From Sulfitobacter dubius (lineage in GTDB: Bacteria > Pseudomonadota > Alphaproteobacteria > Rhodobacterales > Rhodobacteraceae), in NCBI RefSeq assembly GCF_900113435.1, contig NZ_FOPG01000001.1, positions 806,001 through 870,000 on the forward strand: 64,000 bases of DNA. The letters are read 5' to 3'. The position numbers and the translations under genes are program-made. Positions 48,437 to 58,444 of this stretch are shown here, in pieces (the stretch's first letter is position 1; every line of letters starts with the position of its first letter). Under the pieces are notes generated by a model that did not search any database, was not told the origin of the DNA, and saw only the letters and a program-made list of their open reading frames with translations.

Positions 48437-49228
48437 TTAATTCAGGCCCGGAGGGAAGCCGATCAGCGGCCCAACAATCAGCAAGAAAACCGCAGCGCCC
48501 AGCATCCCGTCAAAGCGGTCCAACAGACCGCCATGGCCGGGGATCAGTGCCGAGCTGTCCTTGACGCCCATCTTCCGTTTCATGCCCGATTCCGCCATAT
48601 CGCCCATCTGCGAGGCCATCGACAGCGCGACCGAGATGCCGACGAGTTGCAGGCCAAAGCCTGTGTTGAAGGAAAAGATCAGCCCAACAACAGCCGCCCC
48701 GACCCAGCCCGAGGCGGTGCCGGACCATGTTTTCTTGGGGCTGACCTTGGGCCAGAACTTTGGCCCGCCGATGGCGCGACCAGCGAAATAGCCCACCACA
48801 TCGGTGACCACGACCACCAGCACCAGCCAGATCAGCCAGCCAAAGCCCATGTCATCGCGCAGTTGGATCAAACCAAAGCCCGCCAGCAGGATCATTGCAG
48901 TAAAGCTCATGTAGAGCGTGCGGTTCGCGGTCAGCAGGGCAAAACCCAGAAGCGCGGGTGCCAGCAGCAGCGGCAGGCCAAAGCCCACCGGCAGATAGAC
49001 CGACGCCAGCACAGCCGCGCCCGTCACCAGCCCAAGCTGCCAAGAGGCCGCCTGACCGGGGCCGCGCAGCATGCCGACAAGTTCCCAAACCATCAGACCG
49101 CAGACCAGCGCCACCAAAAGGTGAAAGGCAACGCCCCCCAACCAGATGCCCAGAAGACCGATCAGGATCATCGCACTGGCCGATAGCATCCGCAAGCGGA
49201 GGTCGGACCATTGTTCAGGTGATTTCAT
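48437..49228 (-). CDS. cdsA: Phosphatidate cytidylyltransferase
   Basis: The 263-residue protein has about eight hydrophobic segments and the CDP-alcohol signature near the C-terminus, SALIPGHGGLLDRFDGMLGAAVFLLI, preceded by RAIGGPKFWPKVSPKKTWSGTASGW. It makes CDP-diacylglycerol for phospholipid synthesis in the inner membrane. It sits between uppS and dxr, as in many proteobacteria, and would supply the substrate that ultimately leads to PgpA's reaction. Confidence 0.96.
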   Translation of the reverse strand: MKSPEQWSDLRLRMLSASAMILIGLLGIWLGGVAFHLLVALVCGLMVWELVGMLRGPGQAASWQLGLVTGAAVLASVYLPVGFGLPLLLAPALLGFALLTANRTLYMSFTAMILLAGFGLIQLRDDMGFGWLIWLVLVVVVTDVVGYFAGRAIGGPKFWPKVSPKKTWSGTASGWVGAAVVGLIFSFNTGFGLQLVGISVALSMASQMGDMAESGMKRKMGVKDSSALIPGHGGLLDRFDGMLGAAVFLLIVGPLIGFPPGLN

Positions 49229-49239
49229 CGCAGCTCTCC

Positions 49240-49977
49240 TCAGGTCTTGACCGCACCGAACCGCCTGTCACGCCCGCCATAGGCGGCGCAGAGCCGGGCG
49301 AATTCCTCGCGGGTGAAATCCGGCCACAGCGTGTCGATGAACTCATATTCCGCATAGGCCGACTGCCACAGCAGAAAGTTCGAAATCCGCGCCTCGCCGC
49401 TGGTGCGGATCACCAGATCGGGGTCGGGCAGCACATGGGTATCGAGGTAGCGCGGCAGGGTCTCTTCGTCCACGCTGTCGGGGTCAAGTTTGCCGCTGGC
49501 GACATCTTGGGCCAAGCGGTGCGTGGCGCGGGCCACCTCATCGCGGCCGCCGTAATTGAGCGCGATCGTCAGATTGATACGGGTGTTATGCGCGGTGTGG
49601 TCCTCAAGCTCTCCCATCAGCTTGATGAGCTTGTCATCCAGCCTGTCGCGGTCCCCGATGAAACGGACCCGCGCGCCATATTCGCTAAGGCTGCGCATTT
49701 CCTTGGAGATATAGCGCCGAAACAGCGACATCAGCCCGGCCACTTCGACCTGCGTGCGTTTCCAATTCTCGGTCGAGAAGGCAAAGATCGTCAGATACTC
49801 CACCCCCACATCGGGGCAGCACTCAACGATCTCGCGCACCCTCTTGGCACCGGCGTGGTGGCCAAAAAGCCGGGGCCGCCCGCGTTGGGTGGCCCAACGG
49901 CCATTGCCGTCCATGATAATCGCCACATGGCGTGGCCCGCCGGGTATCGTTTGGGGCTGGGTTTCGGCGGTGCTCAT
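49240..49977 (-). CDS. uppS: Undecaprenyl (isoprenyl) diphosphate synthase
   Basis: The 245-residue cytosolic enzyme has the cis-prenyltransferase motif HVAIIMDGNGRWATQRGRPRLFGHHAGAKRVREIVE, with the catalytic aspartate in MDGNGRW, FAFSTENWKR, and the C-terminal VIRTSGEARISNFLLWQSAYAEYEF. It makes the lipid carrier for peptidoglycan and surface polysaccharides. cdsA follows by 11 bases and frr precedes by 48, so it is part of the minus-strand envelope operon. Confidence 0.96.
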   Translation of the reverse strand: MSTAETQPQTIPGGPRHVAIIMDGNGRWATQRGRPRLFGHHAGAKRVREIVECCPDVGVEYLTIFAFSTENWKRTQVEVAGLMSLFRRYISKEMRSLSEYGARVRFIGDRDRLDDKLIKLMGELEDHTAHNTRINLTIALNYGGRDEVARATHRLAQDVASGKLDPDSVDEETLPRYLDTHVLPDPDLVIRTSGEARISNFLLWQSAYAEYEFIDTLWPDFTREEFARLCAAYGGRDRRFGAVKT

Positions 49978-50025
49978 GTCTCGACCTTTTCTTTCAAGTT
50001 CTATGTCCCTGCGCGAAAGCGCGGG

Positions 50026-50592
50026 TCAAACTTGCATGATTTCGGCCTGTTTCGTCTCAAGCTGGTCGTCGATGAGGGTGATGAAGCGGTTGGTCAGGTC
50101 TTGCACTTCGCCTTCCCAGATTTTCTGGTCATCTTCGGACATCGCGCCGTCGTTCTTGGCCTTCTTGATCTGGTCCATCCCGTCGCGACGGATGTTGCGG
50201 ATCGAGACGCGGGCGTGTTCGGCATATTGGCCCGCGACCTTGGTCAACTGGGTGCGGCGCTCTTCGTTCAGCTCAGGGATCGGCAGCATGATGATGGTGC
50301 CATTGAGCTGCGGGTTGATGCCCAGACCGCTTTCACGAATGGCTTTCTCGACCTTGCCAACAAGACCCTTGTCCCAGACGTTGATCGTGACCATGCGCGG
50401 CTCTGGCACGTTGACGGTGCCCACTTGGTTCACCGGGGTCATCTGGCCGTAGGCCTCAACCATCACCGGCTCCAGCATGGAGGCCGAGCCACGCCCCGTG
50501 CGCAGCGATGCGAACTCGGTCCGAAGCGACGCAATTGCGCCGTTCATCCGCCGTTCAAGATCATCGGTATCGAGCATAAATTCGTCTGACAT
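50026..50592 (-). CDS. frr: Ribosome recycling factor
   Basis: The start is ATG 50592 ([18 protein letters not shown], 188 residues). Typical RRF blocks are [49 protein letters not shown] and [32 protein letters not shown] splits post-termination ribosomes with EF-G. It lies between pyrH (173 bases upstream) and uppS, the usual pyrH-frr-uppS order. Confidence 0.97.
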   Translation of the reverse strand: MSDEFMLDTDDLERRMNGAIASLRTEFASLRTGRGSASMLEPVMVEAYGQMTPVNQVGTVNVPEPRMVTINVWDKGLVGKVEKAIRESGLGINPQLNGTIIMLPIPELNEERRTQLTKVAGQYAEHARVSIRNIRRDGMDQIKKAKNDGAMSEDDQKIWEGEVQDLTNRFITLIDDQLETKQAEIMQV

Positions 50593-50765
50593 GGCGAGGC
50601 CTGCTTGTTGTTTCCTTGCGTTACGGCTTTCTAACGGTGGCGCGGCGCTTTCACAACTGCCCATTATTCCGCCACCATCTGACAACCGCGCCCCCTTGCG
50701 AGAGGCGCGGCGACCTCGGGCCAATCGCCCCGCCGTAGGACGATCCCCGCGCTGTGGTGCGCGTC

Positions 50766-51491
50766 TTAACCGACGCGGGTGTAAGTACCCTGCCCCGCCA
50801 AAATGCCTTGGAAGCCGCCCGGCTCGTCCAGCGAGAAGACGATGATCGGCAGGTTGTTGTCCCGCGCCAGCGCGATGGCAGAGGCATCCATCACGCCAAG
50901 CCGCTTTTGCAGCACATCGTCATAGCTCACCAGATCATAGCGTTTCGCGTCGTCGAACTTGGCCGGATCCTTGTCATAGACGCCATCGACCTTGGTGCCC
51001 TTAAAGATCGCCTCGCAAGACATCTCATTGGCGCGCAGGGTCGCGGCGGTGTCTGTGGTGAAATAGGGGTTGCCAGTGCCCGCGGCAAAGATGCAGACCC
51101 GCTTCTTCTCAAGGTGGCGTACGGCGCGGCGGCGGATATAGGGCTCGGCCACTTCGTTCATGGTAATCGCGCTGATCACGCGGGTATGGATGCCCAAGCC
51201 TTCGAGCGCCGATTGCATCGCCAGCGCGTTCATCACCGTGGCGAGCATGCCCATGTAATCCGCCGTGGTCCGCTCCATCCCCTGCGCCGAGCCTTGCAGC
51301 CCGCGAAAAATGTTGCCGCCGCCGATCACCATGCAAATCTCGACGCCCAGACTGTGCACCGATTGCACCTCGCGGGCGATGCGTTCGACGGTTGGCGGGT
51401 GCAGGCCATAGCCGAGGTCACCCATCAGCGCCTCCCCGGAAATCTTTAGCATCACGCGGTTAAAGGAGACTTGGGGGGTGTCTTGGGACAT
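50766..51491 (-). CDS. pyrH: UMP kinase
   Basis: The start is ATG 51491 ([24 protein letters not shown], 241 residues). Family signatures are [22 protein letters not shown] (here [18 protein letters not shown]), [19 protein letters not shown] and [23 protein letters not shown]. It phosphorylates UMP to UDP, is typically hexameric and allosterically regulated by GTP and UTP. It is the first gene of the minus-strand run and is divergent from miaA. Confidence 0.97.
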   Translation of the reverse strand: MSQDTPQVSFNRVMLKISGEALMGDLGYGLHPPTVERIAREVQSVHSLGVEICMVIGGGNIFRGLQGSAQGMERTTADYMGMLATVMNALAMQSALEGLGIHTRVISAITMNEVAEPYIRRRAVRHLEKKRVCIFAAGTGNPYFTTDTAATLRANEMSCEAIFKGTKVDGVYDKDPAKFDDAKRYDLVSYDDVLQKRLGVMDASAIALARDNNLPIIVFSLDEPGGFQGILAGQGTYTRVG

Positions 51492-51621
51492 CGGGCACAC
51501 CTTATTATTTCACCAACCGGGGGAGATTTGAGCCTTGCGGCGGTGAAGGGTTTTCATTTCGCGCCAAAATGTCGCAAATACGCCCAAGGTTCAATGCGGG
51601 ACGTAAGGAAGACGCAAAGAA

Positions 51622-52512
51622 ATGCCGGATATTCCCAAGGCCCAGATGGATGCCCTGTTGCAAGACCTGCCGCCCGAGCGGCCTGTGCTCATCGCCGGGC
51701 CGACCGCCAGCGGCAAATCTGCCCTGGCACTCGCCATTGCCGAGGCGCAGGGCGGTGTGATCGTGAACGCCGATGCCAGCCAGGTCTACGCCCCGCTGCG
51801 CATCATCAGCGCCCGGCCCTCAGCCGAAGAAGAGGCCCGTGCGCCGCATCTGCTCTATGGTCATCTGGCCGAGGATGCACCCTATTCCACCGGCCATTGG
51901 CTGCGCGAGGTGGCCCCGCTGCTGGGCGGCGATCAGCGGGTGATTATCACCGGTGGCACCGGGCTTTACTTCGCGGCTCTGACCCAAGGATTAGCGGAGA
52001 TACCGGAAACCCCGCCAGAGGTCCGCGCCCGAGGCGATGACATGACGCTCCACGACTTGCTGGCGCAGCTTGATGCCGAGACCGCGGCGGGCATCGACCA
52101 GCGCAACCGCGCACGGGTGCAGCGCGCTTGGGAAGTGTTGCAGGCCACCGGGCGCGGCCTGTCGGACTGGCAGCGCAATACCGGCGCGCCGCTTTTGCCG
52201 CTGGCAGACTGTCTGCGGATTGTCTTCGACGTGGAGCGGGATTGGCTGAACGCCCGCATCGAAAAGCGCTTTGACCAGATGCTAGAGCAAGGCGCCTTGG
52301 AAGAGGTTGCCGCCCTGCGCCCGCGTTATGACCCCACGCTGCCCGCCCATCGCGCCATCGGCGTGCCGGAACTGATCCGCCACCTTGACGGCGATTGGCC
52401 CTTGCACCGCGCCCGCGAAGCCGCCGTGGTCGCCACCCGCCGCCTCGCCAAACGGCAGCGCACTTGGATGCGTAGCAAAATGGCAGATTGGCAGCGGGTG
52501 ACGCCACAATAG
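51622..52512 (+). CDS. miaA: tRNA dimethylallyltransferase
   Basis: The 296-residue protein has the P-loop [21 protein letters not shown] at about 21-41, [28 protein letters not shown] and [21 protein letters not shown]. MiaA adds the dimethylallyl group to A37 of tRNAs reading UNN codons, using the MEP-derived precursor made by genes in this same window. It is divergent from pyrH and followed by an AraC gene after 100 bases. Confidence 0.95.
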   Translation: MPDIPKAQMDALLQDLPPERPVLIAGPTASGKSALALAIAEAQGGVIVNADASQVYAPLRIISARPSAEEEARAPHLLYGHLAEDAPYSTGHWLREVAPLLGGDQRVIITGGTGLYFAALTQGLAEIPETPPEVRARGDDMTLHDLLAQLDAETAAGIDQRNRARVQRAWEVLQATGRGLSDWQRNTGAPLLPLADCLRIVFDVERDWLNARIEKRFDQMLEQGALEEVAALRPRYDPTLPAHRAIGVPELIRHLDGDWPLHRAREAAVVATRRLAKRQRTWMRSKMADWQRVTPQ

Positions 52513-52612
52513 GATTAGACCTGCTCCAAACCCTTGCATAATAGCGATCATCGGATAGCGTATCGTTGAAGTTTGGCCCCAAGGGGTTTTCAATTCTCAA
52601 CGAAAGGCCCCT

Positions 52613-53389
52613 GTGCAACAGCCGCAGATACAGCTTCTCACTTTGGCGCAGCTTTCCGCTGGGCAGGAGTGGCGGCTGTCCCTTGCCCATGACCGCGACC
52701 ACCATTTATTGATCTGGATCACCCGTGGTCAGGGGCGGCTTTTACTTGACGGGCAGCGCCGGGGCTTGGGCGCCTATAACGCGCTCTGGATACCAGCGCG
52801 GTCACTCTTTGCGATGGAACTGGGCTTTCAATGTGTGGGCCATGCTGTCGTTATTCCCGAAAACACCAGACTGCGTCTGCCGGATATCCCACGTCAGCTG
52901 CGCATCCGCGAGGTGCAGGCACAAGCCGAACTTTCGGCACTGATCGAACTTGCCCAACGCGAATTGCACCAAGGCCGTCCCCTGCAACAAGACGCGCTTG
53001 AAGCGCAGGCAGCTTTGATGTCAGTCTGGCTGCACCGCCAGATCATGTCAGAGGACCATGTCACCACCCGCCCAAACGCGGGCGCAAGGCTCAGCGCGCG
53101 GTTCTGCGCTTTGCTGGCCCAGCGCCATCCCAAAGGCGGTAGCATGGCCGATCACGCCGCCGAATTGGGTGTGACCCCCACCCATCTGACCCGAGCGGTA
53201 AAAGCCGCCACCGGGAAATCCGCCGCCGATCTGCTCAGAGAGCGCAGTTGTCACGCCGCCCGGCGCCTGTTGGGTGAAACCGATCAAACCGCCGCAGAGA
53301 TCGCCGCATATCTGGGCTTTCGCTCCGCCGCTTACTTCACCCGATTCATGCAACAACACAGCGGTCTGCCGCCCAGCAAACTGCGCTAA
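52613..53389 (+). CDS. AraC-family transcriptional regulator
   Basis: The GTG start at 52613 gives 258 residues: an N-terminal cupin-like ligand domain with WRLSLAHDRDHHLLIWITRGQGRLLLDGQRRGLGAYNALWIPA, and a C-terminal pair of helix-turn-helix motifs (MADHAAELGVTPTHLTRAVKAATGKS; IAAYLGFRSAAYFTRFMQQHSGLPPSKLR). It is followed after a 320-base gap by an ABC transporter operon on the same strand, which it may control. Confidence 0.88.
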   Translation: MQQPQIQLLTLAQLSAGQEWRLSLAHDRDHHLLIWITRGQGRLLLDGQRRGLGAYNALWIPARSLFAMELGFQCVGHAVVIPENTRLRLPDIPRQLRIREVQAQAELSALIELAQRELHQGRPLQQDALEAQAALMSVWLHRQIMSEDHVTTRPNAGARLSARFCALLAQRHPKGGSMADHAAELGVTPTHLTRAVKAATGKSAADLLRERSCHAARRLLGETDQTAAEIAAYLGFRSAAYFTRFMQQHSGLPPSKLR

Positions 53390-53709
53390 ACACACCGAAG
53401 AGCGCGGCAAATGTCGCTTTCAGACCAAAGTCATGTCGCAAAAACCGCATCCAGCAAAACTACGAAATGTTGACGCGCGACCAATTTCCATGCCTCATGG
53501 TCGAACCGTTCTGCGAAGGGTTGGATAGTCGGCCAAGCGAATGAGGATAAAAATGCCTTGCCTTAGGGCCATGCTGCCATAGCTCAACAAGGCGGCAAAA
53601 AACTGCCGCCTCCAGTACCGGCGCTGTCATGGCGCCGCACGAATTAAAAAGGCCAAAAAGGCCGCATTGTCGGGCCAAGTCACCGCCCGACCCTGCTACA
53701 GGGGACCAC
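53390..53709. other. Upstream region of the ABC transporter operon
   Basis: No convincing gene in this 320-base gap. It holds an inverted repeat GTCGGGC (53669-53675)/GCCCGAC (53685-53691) 18 bases before the first permease start, a hairpin AGGCGGCA/TGCCGCCT around 53591-53612, and two AAAAAGGCC repeats near 53646-53660. The first repeat is a likely operator, AraC being a candidate binder. No good -35/-10 pair was found. Confidence 0.5.
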
Positions 53710-54798
53710 ATGGGACTATTTATTTTGCGCCGGCTGGGTGTGATGTTGCTGACGGCGCTGTGCCTGACGTTCATCGTATTCTGGCTGACCAACCTCTATC
53801 CGAACCTTGAAAAGCTCGCCAAAACCCAAGGCAATTTCCGCATGTCGGACGAGGCCGTGGCCAGCTACCTCGAAAGCCGCGGCTATCTGCAACCCACGGT
53901 CGATAAATTCGGCGAATGGCTGGGTGTGCTGCCCGGTTGGGTGACGGAAAGTGAAACGCCCGACGAAACACTCGGGCGCTGTTTCGCCGCTGGTACCCCG
54001 GTAGAGGATCGCCCCACCCGCTGCGGCATCCTGCAGGGCGACTGGGGGTTTTCCACCGTCTTCAAAGAGCCCGTGGGCAAGACTGTCCTCACCCGTCTTG
54101 CACTCACCGGCAAGTTGATGTTCTGGGTGCTGATGCTGATGGTCCCCTCGGCGCTGATCGTAGGCGTTTTGGCGGGGATGCGCGAAGGCTCCAAGCTTGA
54201 CCGCTCGCTCTCGACCTTCTCCATCGCCACCACGGCGACGCCTGAATATGTTTCAGGCGTGATCTTCATCGCGGTGCTGGCCTCCTCTCGCTTTGGCCTC
54301 TCGCCGCTTCTGGCGGAATGGGGTTGGATCGACAGTAAAACCCTGTTTCTCGGCTCCGCCACGTCTGCCATGAAAGACGCCAACTTCTGGAACTTCTTCC
54401 TGCCGGTGCTGACCATCTCGCTCTACGGCATGGGCTATATCGCCCGGATGACGCGGGCTTCGATGACCGAGGTGATGACCGCGCAATATATCCGCACAGC
54501 GCGGCTTAAGGGCGTGAAGTTCTCTGAGATCGTGCTGAAACACGCCCTGCGCAACGCGCTGATCGCGCCCTTCACCGTCATCATGCTGCAAATCCCATGG
54601 TTGTTGAACGGTGTGGTGATCGTGGAGACCCTGTTCAATTACAAGGGCTTCGGCTGGCTGCTCGTTCAAGCGGCGGCCAACAACGACATCGAACTGCTGC
54701 TCGCCGTTTCGGTCGTGTCGGTCATCGTCGTTCTTGTGACGCAGTTGATCTCGGATATCGGCTACGTCTTCCTCAACCCGCGCATTCGCATTTCTTAA
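53710..54798 (+). CDS. ABC transporter permease (dipeptide/oligopeptide/opine type), first
   Basis: The start is ATG 53710 (MGLFILRRLGVMLLTALCLTFIVFW), with AGGGGA as ribosome site; 362 residues. The first membrane segment is followed by a periplasmic insert of about 90 residues with two cysteines (DETLGRCFAAGTPVEDRPTRCGILQGDWG), longer than in DppB. The BPD_transp_1 domain follows, with the coupling loop near YIARMTRASMTEVMTAQYIRTARLKGVKFSEIVLKHALRNALIAP. It forms an inner-membrane importer with the next two genes. Confidence 0.9.
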   Translation: MGLFILRRLGVMLLTALCLTFIVFWLTNLYPNLEKLAKTQGNFRMSDEAVASYLESRGYLQPTVDKFGEWLGVLPGWVTESETPDETLGRCFAAGTPVEDRPTRCGILQGDWGFSTVFKEPVGKTVLTRLALTGKLMFWVLMLMVPSALIVGVLAGMREGSKLDRSLSTFSIATTATPEYVSGVIFIAVLASSRFGLSPLLAEWGWIDSKTLFLGSATSAMKDANFWNFFLPVLTISLYGMGYIARMTRASMTEVMTAQYIRTARLKGVKFSEIVLKHALRNALIAPFTVIMLQIPWLLNGVVIVETLFNYKGFGWLLVQAAANNDIELLLAVSVVSVIVVLVTQLISDIGYVFLNPRIRIS

Positions 54799-54810
54799 GG
54801 GAGCATGGAC

Positions 54811-56277
54811 ATGGAACAACTGACATGGACCGGGTCTCTTGCGGGGCTCAATATCATCTTCCTCGGCCTTTGCGTGATGCTGGCCTTGGCTGTCGCGATG
54901 CAGATCGTCGTTTCTTTCCTCCCTGCCAGTGACGCGCAGGAGATCAACCCCGATGGCACCGTGGCCCGGCGGGGCGGGCTGGCAGGCGGGTTGAACCGCG
55001 CGGTGATCCTGCTGTTCGCGCTGCTGATCCTTGTGGTGCTGATCTATATCGTCGCCGGTGCCTTCATGGGGCCGCAGGCGGGCATCTTCGGCGGCATGTC
55101 GCAGCAGATGCTACCAGTCTGGATTGCGCTGATCCTGACCTTCGCCGTCTCTATCCATTTCAAACGTCGCCTTGGCTTCTACGGCAAACTCTTCGACAGC
55201 ACCGTGGGGATGATAGGCTTTGCCATCGTCATGTTCTGGGTCTTCACCGGAGTCTTTGGCGGGTTGTTCGACTTGCTGGTGACGCATGACAGCCTCAGCC
55301 AAACGTCGGGCATGAAGAACAAGCTGCCCGGCACCCCGCTGCGCAGCCCCGATGAGGGCGAATACCCGTGGTTCCTGCTTGGCGGTGATAACCTTGCCCG
55401 CGATGTCTTCTCTCGGCTCATTAAAGGGTCTTGGGTCGTGGTGCAGATCGCGCCCTTGGCGACGCTCTTTGCCTTCATGGTGGGGATCACACTGGGCTTG
55501 CCTGCGGGCTACTACGGCGGTCGGCTTGATACGATCCTCAGCTTTTTGGCAAACCTGATCCTCGCCTTCCCGGTAATCCTGCTGTTCTACCTGCTGGTCA
55601 CGCCCGAGATCGTGCTGACCGGCATTCCGAACTATATGGCCGTGTTCCTGTTCATCTTCCCGCTGATCTTCCTCGCTGTGCTGCTGAACTCGCGCTACTA
55701 CACGCAGCCATCGTTCCGCACGCCGCTGTTGATCGTGGTGCTGGGTATTGTCGGCTGGCTGTACCTGTCGCTGGTGTCCACCAACGGCGCGATCGTGGCG
55801 ACGGATAGCTACCGCATCCCGGGCCTACCCGGCATGATCGACCTCTTTGATATCGACCCCGGCGTGCTGGTGGTCTTTGTCTCGGTCGTCTTCGTGAATT
55901 CGCCCACGGTGTTCCGCATCGTGCGCGGCCTCGCGCTGGATATCAAAACGCGCGACTATGTGGCCGCCGCCCAAACCCGCGGCGAAGGTCCGTGGTACAT
56001 CATGCTGTGGGAGATTCTGCCCAATGCCCGTGGTCCACTGATCGTCGATTTCTGCCTGCGCATCGGTTATACCACGATCCTTCTCGGCACTTTGGGGTTC
56101 TTCGGCCTTGGGCTGGAAAGCGAAAGCCCGGATTGGGGCAGCACGATCAACGCGGGCCGCCGCCTGCTGTCGCTGTATCCACACGCGGCCATCGCGCCCG
56201 CGCTTGCACTTCTGAGCCTCGTGCTGGGTCTGAACCTACTGGCCGACGGCCTGCGCGAAGAATCCTTGCGCGACTAA
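54811..56277 (+). CDS. ABC transporter permease, second (extended form)
   Basis: I chose ATG 54811 (MEQLTWTGSLAGLN, 488 residues), since AAGGGAG is seven bases upstream; ATG 54805 would be one base away. DppC-type permeases are about 300 residues, so about 190 extra residues are present, including several extra hydrophobic stretches before and within the core. The conserved coupling region is TRGEGPWYIMLWEILPNARGPLIVDFCLRIGYTTILLGTLGFFGLG. The stop lies 62 bases before the ATPase gene. Confidence 0.88.
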   Translation: MEQLTWTGSLAGLNIIFLGLCVMLALAVAMQIVVSFLPASDAQEINPDGTVARRGGLAGGLNRAVILLFALLILVVLIYIVAGAFMGPQAGIFGGMSQQMLPVWIALILTFAVSIHFKRRLGFYGKLFDSTVGMIGFAIVMFWVFTGVFGGLFDLLVTHDSLSQTSGMKNKLPGTPLRSPDEGEYPWFLLGGDNLARDVFSRLIKGSWVVVQIAPLATLFAFMVGITLGLPAGYYGGRLDTILSFLANLILAFPVILLFYLLVTPEIVLTGIPNYMAVFLFIFPLIFLAVLLNSRYYTQPSFRTPLLIVVLGIVGWLYLSLVSTNGAIVATDSYRIPGLPGMIDLFDIDPGVLVVFVSVVFVNSPTVFRIVRGLALDIKTRDYVAAAQTRGEGPWYIMLWEILPNARGPLIVDFCLRIGYTTILLGTLGFFGLGLESESPDWGSTINAGRRLLSLYPHAAIAPALALLSLVLGLNLLADGLREESLRD

Positions 56278-56339
56278 GAAACATCCTCCGGGGGGCGCGC
56301 CCTCCCGGACCCTTTTGATCCCCCGACTGGGAGAGACAA

Positions 56340-58430
56340 ATGCCAAAAACAGATTACGACGGCCCCATTCTTGAGATCAACAACCTGTCGATCTCGTTCT
56401 TTACCCGCCTGCGCGAGATCCCCGCCGTGATGGATTTCTCCGTCAGCGTCCAACCGGGCGAAGCCGTGGGCCTGGTGGGCGAGAGCGGCTGCGGCAAGTC
56501 CACGGTGGCGCTGGGCGTGATGCAGGATCTGGGCCGCAATGGCCGGATCGTCGGCGGCTCCATCAAATTCAAGGGCCGCGACCTCAGCGAGATGAGCCCC
56601 GAAGAGCTACGCGACATCCGCGGCAGTGAAATCGCGATGATCTATCAAGAGCCGATGGCCAGCCTCAACCCCGCCATGCGGATCGGCAAACAGTTGATGG
56701 AAGTGCCGATGATCCACGCGGGCATGTCTGAGAAGGAAGCCTATGCGCGGGCGCTTCAGGTGGTCACGGATGTGAAACTCCCCGATCCAGAGCGCATCCT
56801 GAAAGCCTACCCGCACCAACTCTCGGGCGGGCAACAGCAGCGCATCGTGATTGCCATGGCGCTGATGTCCGAACCCTCGCTTCTGATCCTTGATGAGCCG
56901 ACGACCGCGCTCGACGTGACCGTCGAAGCGGCGGTGGTGGATCTGGTGAAGGACTTGGGCAAGAAATACGGCACTTCGATGCTGTTCATCTCTCACAACC
57001 TCGGGCTGGTGCTGGAAACCTGCGACCGTATCTGCGTGATGTATTCCGGCGAGGCGGTGGAGAAAGGCTCCATCCACGATGTCTTCGACGAGATGCAGCA
57101 CCCCTACACGCAGGCGCTCTTCCGTTCGATCCCGCTGCCCGGCGCTGACAAGAACGCGCGGCCTCTTGTGGCCATTCCCGGCAACTTCCCCCTGCCCCAT
57201 GAACGCCCGCCCGGCTGCAACTTCGGCCCCCGCTGCGACTATTTCGTGCCCGGCCGCTGCGATGCCGCGCCGATCCCGATGGAAAGCGTCCCCGGCAATG
57301 ACCGGCACGAAACCCGCTGTATTCGCTTCCAAGAAATCGACTGGCAAGCGCCACTGGAACTGGCCGAGGTCAAGGAAAAGGGCGATGTTGGCGAGGTCGT
57401 CCTCAAGATGGACAAGCTCAAGAAATACTATCAAGTCGCGGCCAATGCCATGTTCGGCGGCGGCAATACCAAGGTGGTCAAAGCCAACGAGTCGTTGAGT
57501 TTCGAGGCCCATGAAAGCGAAACACTCGCTATCGTCGGGGAATCCGGCTGCGGCAAATCCACCTTCGCCAAGGTGCTCATGGGGTTGGAGACAGCGACCG
57601 AGGGGCACATCTACCTTGATGGCAAAGATATCGGCGGGGTGCCCATTGACGACCGCACGACCAAGAACGTCGCCGATGTTCAAATGGTGTTTCAGAACCC
57701 CTTCGACACGCTGAACCCGTCGATGACCGTCGGGCGGCAGATCATCCGCGCGTTGGAAATTTTCCGCATCGGCAAGAATGAGAAAGAGCGCAAGCAGCGG
57801 ATGCTGGAACTGCTCGATCTTGTAAAACTGCCGCGTGAATTTGCCACCCGTATGCCGCGCCAGCTCTCTGGTGGCCAGAAACAACGCGTCGGCATCGCCC
57901 GCGCCTTTGCGGGCGACGCGCGGATCGTGGTGGCGGATGAGCCCGTCTCGGCGCTTGATGTCTCGGTGCAGGCGGCGGTTACGGATCTGTTGATGGAAAT
58001 CCAGCGCGAGCAGAAAACCACGCTCCTGTTCATCAGCCACGACTTGTCGATCGTGCGCTATCTGTCGGACCGGGTCATGGTGATGTATCTGGGCCATGTG
58101 GTTGAGCTTGGAACCACCGATCAGGTCTTCTCGCCCCCCTATCACCCCTATACCGAAGCATTGCTGAGCGCGGTGCCGATCGCCGATACCAAGGTAAAGA
58201 AAAAGCATATCGTGCTGGAGGGTGACGTGCCTTCGGCGATGAACCCGCCCCCCGGTTGCCCCTTCCAAACGCGCTGCCGCTGGAAATCTCAGGTCCCGGG
58301 CGATCTTTGCGAGCGCGAACTGCCACCAATGGTCACTATGACGGACGGGCATCAGGTCAAATGCCACCTCTCCAACCAGCAGTTCGCCGAGATGGAGCCA
58401 GTGATCGAAGTGGGCACCGCTGCCGAGTAA
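56340..58430 (+). CDS. ABC transporter ATP-binding protein, fused double ATPase (DppD-DppF type)
   Basis: The 696-residue protein has two complete ATPase domains. The first holds Walker A GLVGESGCGKSTVALG, signature LSGGQQQRIVIAMAL and Walker B LLILDEPTTALDVT, with the oligopeptide-type C-terminal CNFGPRCDYFVPGRCDAA cysteine cluster. The second holds Walker A AIVGESGCGKSTFAKV, LSGGQKQRVGIARAF and RIVVADEPVSALDVS, ending in GCPFQTRCRWKSQ. It powers peptide, nickel or opine-type import. No substrate-binding protein lies beside the operon. Confidence 0.95.
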   Translation: MPKTDYDGPILEINNLSISFFTRLREIPAVMDFSVSVQPGEAVGLVGESGCGKSTVALGVMQDLGRNGRIVGGSIKFKGRDLSEMSPEELRDIRGSEIAMIYQEPMASLNPAMRIGKQLMEVPMIHAGMSEKEAYARALQVVTDVKLPDPERILKAYPHQLSGGQQQRIVIAMALMSEPSLLILDEPTTALDVTVEAAVVDLVKDLGKKYGTSMLFISHNLGLVLETCDRICVMYSGEAVEKGSIHDVFDEMQHPYTQALFRSIPLPGADKNARPLVAIPGNFPLPHERPPGCNFGPRCDYFVPGRCDAAPIPMESVPGNDRHETRCIRFQEIDWQAPLELAEVKEKGDVGEVVLKMDKLKKYYQVAANAMFGGGNTKVVKANESLSFEAHESETLAIVGESGCGKSTFAKVLMGLETATEGHIYLDGKDIGGVPIDDRTTKNVADVQMVFQNPFDTLNPSMTVGRQIIRALEIFRIGKNEKERKQRMLELLDLVKLPREFATRMPRQLSGGQKQRVGIARAFAGDARIVVADEPVSALDVSVQAAVTDLLMEIQREQKTTLLFISHDLSIVRYLSDRVMVMYLGHVVELGTTDQVFSPPYHPYTEALLSAVPIADTKVKKKHIVLEGDVPSAMNPPPGCPFQTRCRWKSQVPGDLCERELPPMVTMTDGHQVKCHLSNQQFAEMEPVIEVGTAAE

Positions 58431-58444
58431 CTGCACATAAAAAT

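Noticed and set aside
47234..49186. 650-codon frame opposite dxr and cdsA
   Set aside because: A shadow of dxr and cdsA; the sense proteins are clear, and the antisense one is low-complexity and rich in Arg, Gln and His.
56607..58436. Very long open frame (609 codons) antisense to the double ATPase gene
   Set aside because: High GC gives long antisense frames; the sense gene has two full ATPase domains and the antisense product has no motif.
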